Shown one piece after another: positions 13,090-64,000 of a DNA stretch of 64,000 nt. Each line of letters starts with the position of its first letter. Position 1 is the first letter of the stretch. Below the pieces are notes generated by a model that saw only the letters and a program-made list of their open reading frames with translations, had not been told where the DNA came from and made no database searches. The DNA lies in NCBI GenBank assembly GCA_017591395.1, contig WEDG01006499.1:124001-188000 (forward strand), written 5' to 3'. Source of the DNA: Schistocephalus solidus. Its lineage: Eukaryota; Platyhelminthes; Cestoda; Diphyllobothriidea; Diphyllobothriidae. The position numbers were made by a program, and so were the translations under genes.

Positions 13090-13591
13090 AACAAGTTAGT
13101 CTACCTCATCCGAAGGATGGTTCTAAGGCAGCAGCGAACACACATAAACAGTTTTTGGTCACCTTTTACGCACACTGCCCAGCAAGCACAGCCACAAAGG
13201 TGGTATGACAGGTCAGATGCCCAGTAAACGCGGACCATTGCGCCGATGCAAATATCAGGTCGGGTCCATAAATACTCCACAGGAGTTATGAAAACCCGAG
13301 CGGTGACAATGATTTGGGAGACGATATCGCCTTTTACTCTGTTTATTAGATAGCAGAGTCGTCCCGAGGCATTTAAAACCGTTTATTAATTAAAATTAAC
13401 AACAATTAAACCCGAGGAGTGCTTGATCATGGACGGACATGCAGCTCAAAACCACTTTGATCTCCCAAGCGTTTAAGGATAAACGGACAGCTGCAAGGCA
13501 ATTTTATGGGTGTCTGAACTAACACAGTTTTGGAGCGACTGGAGGCTTTAATAAAAGGGAGGAATTTTAGCCATTATGACATCCAGTTCTA

Positions 13592-13819
13592 TTATGTGCC
13601 ACAAAGTGTTACGATAAAAAGATCGAAAGCTACAACAAATTCTCCGAAAAAGATCGCAGTCGGTTGCTGGCAGCCGTTGCGGAATTCGAGAATGCTCCGC
13701 AGTGTGAATAGCTGATCAATGTGTCGAGTCGAAACCCGGCCTGGTTGGATCTCGTCCTCGAGGTGCACGCCCTCGGAAATCGCCTGTGGATGACAATAGA
13801 AAAGGCCATTCTGCATCAA
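13592..13819 (-). pseudogene. RT-domain fragment of the 13-15 kb LINE
   Basis: A 75-codon open frame reading E-G-V-H-L-E-D-E-I-Q-P-G-R, then D-Q-L-F-T-L-R-S-I-L-E-F-R-N-G-C-Q-Q-P-T-A. It resembles the RT segment just before motif A in non-LTR elements. Motif A is degraded (F-F-G-E-F-V-V-A-F-D, where F-x-D-F-x-x-A-F-D is usual), so the first catalytic aspartate is glutamate. Confidence 0.75.
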
Positions 13820-15037
13820 AAACGATTATGCCACAGTAGTTCTCGCAACGTGTCTTATTTCCCCTCTAGAACTGACGCAAAGGCAGTCAAACACCTGCCA
13901 ACAGGCATGAGCCCATATCCCAAAGATTGCTGAGTCATCTCCTGGAGCCTGGGCACCACAATTTCGTCACTAGTCGCCTAGATTTCAACGCAAATACGGT
14001 CTTCTCCAGCGGCTTGTTTTTTTGCAGCCTACGCATTGGACCGGTGGTTTCTTTCAGAAATGGGTGTCACAGGACATAGCCTAGACCAAAATAGGACAGA
14101 ACTCTGCTGTGAAACTGTGCGAAGACGTGATGGTTGGGCATCGAAGTTGAGAAGGTGCTTGTAATGCCCACATCATCACTCGAACTTGACCGAGTTCTCA
14201 ATAATAAAGCCGCCAATCACATAGCGAAGAGGCACTCAGTACAGAAGGCTTACCACAAAATTCGCAGAACGTTTGGTAGAGTTGTTGCGTGCAACATCGT
14301 TTGATGACTGCTCCCTAAAGCTCGCTGCTTTAGTCCACTAGTTCTTGCAGTCATTTCAAGGGAGACGTTTCGTCATTTACGGAATAAGCCGAAAGAATAA
14401 TCAATGTAGTACCCGTCTCCAGCAGTCCAGAGAGACCATCGCAATGTTCTTTCCCTACTGGTACAGCTGGGTTAATTAAAGTGTTTTCTCAGCTGTCAGC
14501 TGATTACCGATTTCACCTATAACCATTGGCCACTGCCTCCTGCTTCGACTGGGGTTACAAAGTGAGACCAGATTTGCTATCTATGCTGGGTCGTCAATAT
14601 CTTGCAACACTAAGGCCTCCTGTACGTTTATTTAGGTGCGAACGAGGGCTGAACTTTCAGGCGTATGCGAATGAGAACGTTGCCTGATCTATGTGCGTTA
14701 ACAGTTTCGGCACCAACACCTATGTGATATCTTGAACCCAGCGGTGGAATCTAGAACTGGTCAGAATGTAATTTATCTGGATAGCCATATGATCGCCCTG
14801 TGAATACGAAGCCAACAGATGTTTATTTCAGCGCTAAAAGCATGGTGTGAAAATAGCGGCTTCTGATCAACAAAGTTCAACAACCTCACACCATTTTCGA
14901 ATTAAGAAGAAAGCCCAAAATCAGCCAATAACGTGATTATTTGAAGAGTTGCTAGGTTCAGGCTTGTTATTCCAGGCTCCAACAACAATCAGCAGATTAC
15001 GGTTGGGAAGTCTTTCAACGAACACTTGCAGCTACGA

Positions 15038-15293
15038 TTAGAAGGCCTCTTTATGCGTCTGTTCGGCAGCTGCTGTTGGCGCGTCATCGGAGACACCTTT
15101 GACTGTCGCAAAATGGCGCTTCAGTAGTAGGAATGCTATCCAGGCATTGACTGGTTCCACATACGTATGCATCTTTGCAAAACTTTCAAATGCTTCGCTT
15201 AGGCTACGTTTGGGTTGGGTGCTCAACATCATTAGCACGCTCACGCACGCGCTAGTATATGACCGAAAAACAGTAGATTGTAACAAATTATAG
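15038..15293 (-). pseudogene. Endonuclease-domain fragment of the 13-15 kb LINE
   Basis: An 82-codon open frame (15038-15286) encoding part of an AP-type endonuclease. It includes a degraded S-A-Y-A-P-T motif (now S-D-D-A-P-T) followed by A-A-A-E-Q-T-H-K-E-A-F. The next segment, after stops, carries L-P-N-R-N-L-L-I-V-V-G-A-W-N, in which the catalytic aspartate of G-D-W-N is alanine. It is non-functional. Confidence 0.7.
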
Positions 15294-15729
15294 ATTGATT
15301 TTTTTCGTAAAGTTTATAGATGCAAACCTTGCGAGTAGCAAAGACTGAACTATGATTTGAAAAAGATGCTGTGAATATTTCCTGCGACCGATCGATTTTT
15401 ATTAGAAATTAAATGGTACGTTTAACATTACATATTTTTCAGAATTTCTTTTCGCTATCAGGAAACGGTCATTGAGTATTTTTGTTGCTCTGTTCAACAA
15501 AAACTAAATGCTGGCTTTTACATTCTTCTTCATTTAAATGGATCTTTTACCTAACTACACAGGGTACCTTTAAAAAAAGCCATGACACTGGTTCTCGTTG
15601 GAGGTCCTTCCGAACTTTTCACTCTGAAATTACAATTGTGGCTGAACTTTGCAAAGCATAGAGAAAATAAGCGGACTTAAGAAGAATCGCATGCGACCGC
15701 TGGAACAAAAATGTTTTTAGTTCAACCCC

Positions 15730-16640
15730 TCAGCATCTCACTCGATCCCATTATCCGAGACAGTTGCAGATACTAGCTGACGGACGCACAATGGCCACAC
15801 TATTTATAAGATGCAGTTGCGTGCAACCCCATACCTAACATGGTAGCGTTTCCTTCCTTGGTTGCAGACAATCCAGTTGATGCGATGATTGCATACTCGC
15901 CTATATGCCCGAGTTGTTAATTGCGGTAAGGCTATCACTAGCTTTGATTAAGGGTTTGGCATTTTCGCTTGCTCTTTATAGCACGTGAAGTAGCATTCGC
16001 CAGTACTCTCTCTCTCTCGCTATTGGAAATTACTCCACCCAGCAAAATAAATTTCCGCGTTGTTCACGGAGGTGGGAGGTCATCAAACTTGCTAATTTAC
16101 CGCGAGTCAGAGAACCCTGATTCGAACAGCCTGGGCCTCACGCGGTTGTCACCTTTAGCGAGGATTTCGGCCTCATCGAAATTGAAGGTTTGAGTGGGTT
16201 TTGCTTACTCAGCTGCAGCCTGCGACCTGGTGTCATTCCTCTTCTCTGCTGCACATTTAGACATACACATCTCGAGCAATCGTCCAGTTTCTCCTACGCA
16301 GTTGCTTAGTCCAAAACTGCACTGGGCCTGGTAAACGACTCCAGATGCCTATTTCAAAGGTAGTAAAGTTTCCGACCTCTTACGTCTGGTCTGTATACAA
16401 CGCCAAATCCAAGTGGTGTGTGCAGGTGACTGCCGGCTTCAGAGAACTTAGTTGCCTATGGCAGCACCCGCCAAAATTTGGGGTCGGTGCGGCCCGATAT
16501 CTTATCCCGTTTGCGAAGGCACCTTTTGAGAAAATTGCACGACTAGCACTGCGCTCTGAGCACCCGACGAAAGTAGCACAATTCGGCAAGCTTGACTTCT
16601 GTTTCGTTACACTGCCTCTCAGCACACCGATATAACGCCA
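15730..16640 (-). mobile_element. 5'-truncated Penelope-like element: GIY-YIG endonuclease end
   Basis: On the minus strand around 16340-16280 one frame reads S-G-V-V-Y-Q-A-Q-C, then N-C-V-G-E-T-G-R-L-L-E. This is the GIY-YIG nuclease signature of Penelope-like elements (V-V-Y..Y-V-G-E-T-G-R), with the tyrosine before V-G-E-T-G-R changed to cysteine. Downstream are R-R/K-R-N-D-T, F-N-F-D-E-A-E-I-L-A-K-G-D-N-R-V and D-D-L-P-P, a run typical of the family's C-terminus. Stops and frameshifts interrupt it. The part toward 16640 may be the linker between RT and nuclease; I see no RT core. The 3' flank (15720-15800) resembles 22280-22340. Confidence 0.82.
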
Positions 16641-17940
16641 TTAAGCACCTACGTTGTTTGGCGAAAGCGAAAGTTATTGGGCACTCAATCCTACATTTAG
16701 GTGTGTCGCGTACACTCCAGGGAAACCTTCATTCTGTTTACTATGTGGCAGTCAAGAAGAATGGCATTCATATTGAGGGCAACAATACAACGACAAAAAA
16801 GGTTAAATAGAAATTTAATTTTTGTATTCCTCATAAATAAGCCTACAAAATAGCACATGTTAGATTCCTTATAGATTACGCCCAGCCACTTTGCAGAAAA
16901 TAATTTCCGAGAAAAGTTCATATTAATTTTAGCCATATTTGTTTATCGACTCCCACTGATTTCTATAACGGTTCACCTTTGAGAAATAATTTTATGCGTT
17001 CTTAGATCAAAGGGGCCTCGTTTGGAAAATAAACGATTTTTTCGATCAGATGCAGTGCATTTATTAAACAGTCAATTCCTTTTAGATATCTGTAAATTAA
17101 GCAGTTCAACTAGCATCCAAATAAAATAACGACAAGTCAAAACACTCGATGTAACGATTTTATAATAGCGTAGGAAACATTGTGGGACTATTTAAAGTCA
17201 CGGAACATACTTTTTTTTCAACACCGTATTCTGTCATGTGGAAAAGGCAGAAAAAGACCTAGAAACATGCAATATTGCGATGCACGCTCAAGTTTGTTCT
17301 TTAATATAAGGCAGTCGATCTTAGTAAGAACTTCCATATCTGAAAACGTTTCAGGAGTATTCAAGTAACCAGATATCAGGACATTACCTATAAGTATTTG
17401 ACCATACAACCAATAAGAAAGTATAAATGTAAAATGCAATTCAAAAGTCTTCAAAAGGATGTGAGGTAGAAAACTCAAGTTTACTGAATTTTATTCATTA
17501 AATTCGTTACTTAAATAAGTGTTCTTCTGAAAGTCGACCTGTTAAACTTTATGTTAAACGCTTCCTAGTGAATATTTAATATCTAACATGATAGAAGATT
17601 TCAGTGGGAACTACGACAGCTTAAGCGCAGGTTTACTTGTCAGAGCAGGTATGGACATATACGTAAAAAACCCGCTTTTCAGTTAAAATTACACCAAAAA
17701 CGTACGCAAAATTTTTAAAGACATTTAACAAATGTTTCAGTTTATTATTACAAATAATTGTAAAGAAAATAGCCCATGATACCATAGAAAATGACCATGA
17801 ATACAAAAATGGTTGCGGATAACAATTTTAATTTAAAAGAATTTCATTGATCATAGTAGAAAGAATTCAGTAAATCTGAGAAAATTAAATTTATAGGCTT
17901 CATACGCCTGTTTTACTAAATGCAATTGTAAGCTTAATTC
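16641..17940. other. AT-rich intergenic sequence downstream of CaMKI
   Basis: Separates the Penelope-like fragment from the CaMKI 3' end. Only short frames, no repeat partner in the window. Confidence 0.5.
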
Positions 17941-17960
17941 CGTTTGGCTGATTCGAATGA

Positions 17961-17966
17961 TTTATT
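17961..17966 (-). terminator. Candidate CaMKI polyadenylation signal AATAAA
   Basis: On the minus strand an AATAAA hexamer lies about 120 bases past the CaMKI stop codon. That is a reasonable 3' UTR length for a compact flatworm transcript. It is the first canonical signal after the stop; cleavage would fall near 17940. Confidence 0.55.
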
Positions 17967-18086
17967 GAGCACAAAAGGGAGCCTTCTGCCCGAATGATGC
18001 ATTGAAAATAGACAGTTCCGGCATCAGTGTTCCCTCCAACAATAGTGCTCTGACGTACGCAGGAAGAACCAGCTTTACTTGGAAAA

Positions 18087-63378
<45,292 letters not shown>

Positions 63379-64000
63379 CACAAAGCTCAGAAGATTAACA
63401 GTCAAAATGCGTGGCGGCGTACTTAAAGGCATGTGATCATGTATCTGATCTAATAAAACAAATGCTTCAGAGTAAACTCAAATTCTTTTAATCAGATGCA
63501 GGAAATATGCATCTTCGTTTATTAGGACAAGAATATAAAGTAACAGATTAGGAGATGGTCTTATGGTGAGTTGACCGTTTGAGTCCTTTGCTGGGAACCA
63601 GTCCGAGCTACTTGGCCATGTTTTCTGCACTCTCACAACCCCTAAAGGTATTTTTCCGTGCATATTTGAGAGCCAAGGCATACATACTTATTATACCAGT
63701 GATAACATGTACTTTTTGCTACAATAACTTTGGATTAGCACACTCACCTCTTCGCCTAAATGTTTTGGGAGCGTTGTGCTTCGCATAGCTATCAGGTTGA
63801 AGATATTCTCCCACAAGGGGCAGTAAAATATGCACAACTTTGTTTATTTGCAAACATGTTCATGGTGCTCTGAAGCTGAGGATTCAGTAGCACAAGCTCT
63901 GCTGAATGACGAATCGGCCGAAATGCTATCCATCGTTACCACAAGAAAAGGACGAGGGTAATGTTCAACGACTGTCATTTGCGCTTAACTTAATATGGTG
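63379..64000 (-). other. CaMKI 5' flank (5' UTR and possible promoter)
   Basis: Sequence upstream of the first CaMKI ATG on the minus strand. The kinase frame stays open up to another ATG at 63432 and is closed by a TGA further upstream. I see no convincing TATA box or initiator, and no spliced-leader acceptor I would defend. Additional 5' UTR exons may lie beyond the window. Confidence 0.4.

Larger units (their letters stand above)
13090..15293 (-). mobile_element. Old decayed non-LTR retrotransposon (endonuclease to RT C-terminus), minus strand
   Basis: Reading the minus strand from 15293 downward gives endonuclease-like sequence: F-A-K-M-H-T-Y-V-E-P-V-N-A-W-I-A, a V-S-D-D-A-P-T-A-A-A-E-Q block, then L-P-N-R-N-L-L-I-V-V-G-A-W-N (a mutated G-D-W-N), N-N-H-V-I-G and I-N-Y-I-L-T-S-S-R-F. 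Further on come RT sequence at 13819-13592 (G-V-H-L-E-D-E-I, F-T-L-R-S-I-L-E-F-R, and a damaged motif A) and the LINE C-terminal region around 13250-13090 (G-C-A-C-W-A-V-C-V, C-L-R-T-I-L-R-M-R). Frames change often and many stops occur. It is a different LINE family from the one at 28-32 kb, and much older. Confidence 0.8.

Overview
The window is nuclear DNA of a eukaryote, almost certainly a flatworm. It is AT-rich, intron-rich and crowded with decayed retroelements. The best fit is a cestode, perhaps of the Diphyllobothriidea. That placement is an inference from the LINE family at 28-32 kb, which has a C2H2 zinc-finger tail, and from the very small 5' introns of the one host gene. No prokaryotic gene organisation, CRISPR array or operon is present.

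The only host gene I can support is a calcium/calmodulin-dependent protein kinase type I (CaMKI). It lies on the minus strand from its start codon at 63378 to its stop at 18087. I could assemble nine coding exons with consistent phase: 63326-63378, 63115-63291, 63008-63082, 34310-34448, 25615-25741, 24398-24485, 23286-23398, 20699-20868 and 18087-18176. Together they give 1032 nt, or 343 residues plus stop. The first two introns are only 34 and 32 bp, while the third is about 28.6 kb. Intron 4 appears to use a GC-AG splice pair. The activation-loop threonine phosphorylated by CaMKK in well-studied CaMKI proteins is replaced by valine.

Everything else is repetitive or non-coding. Downstream of the gene (1-17.9 kb) are a 1.2-kb-arm inverted repeat (3238-7384), a tandem copy of an abundant non-coding repeat family (about 9409-10760), a decayed non-LTR retrotransposon on the minus strand (about 13090-15293) and the GIY-YIG end of a Penelope-like element (about 15730-16640, minus). 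Intron 4 holds a damaged plus-strand LINE (28040-32297) with endonuclease, reverse transcriptase and C2H2 fingers. This copy has been rearranged by an internal inverted duplication. The non-coding repeat family recurs on both sides of it (26370-26575 and 32395-33175). Intron 3 holds a foldback element (62530-62902), two elements with terminal inverted repeats (45125-45992 and 49216-50137), tRNA-derived SINEs (43765-44010 and 54418-54600), another tRNA-like repeat (40060-40330), degenerate telomere-like tracts and a pair of LTR-like direct repeats (52179-52278 and 53395-53493).

I found no clear evidence for a new multi-gene system. The most notable points are the CaMKI gene structure with its altered activation loop, and the rearranged LINE with its duplicated zinc-finger pairs.
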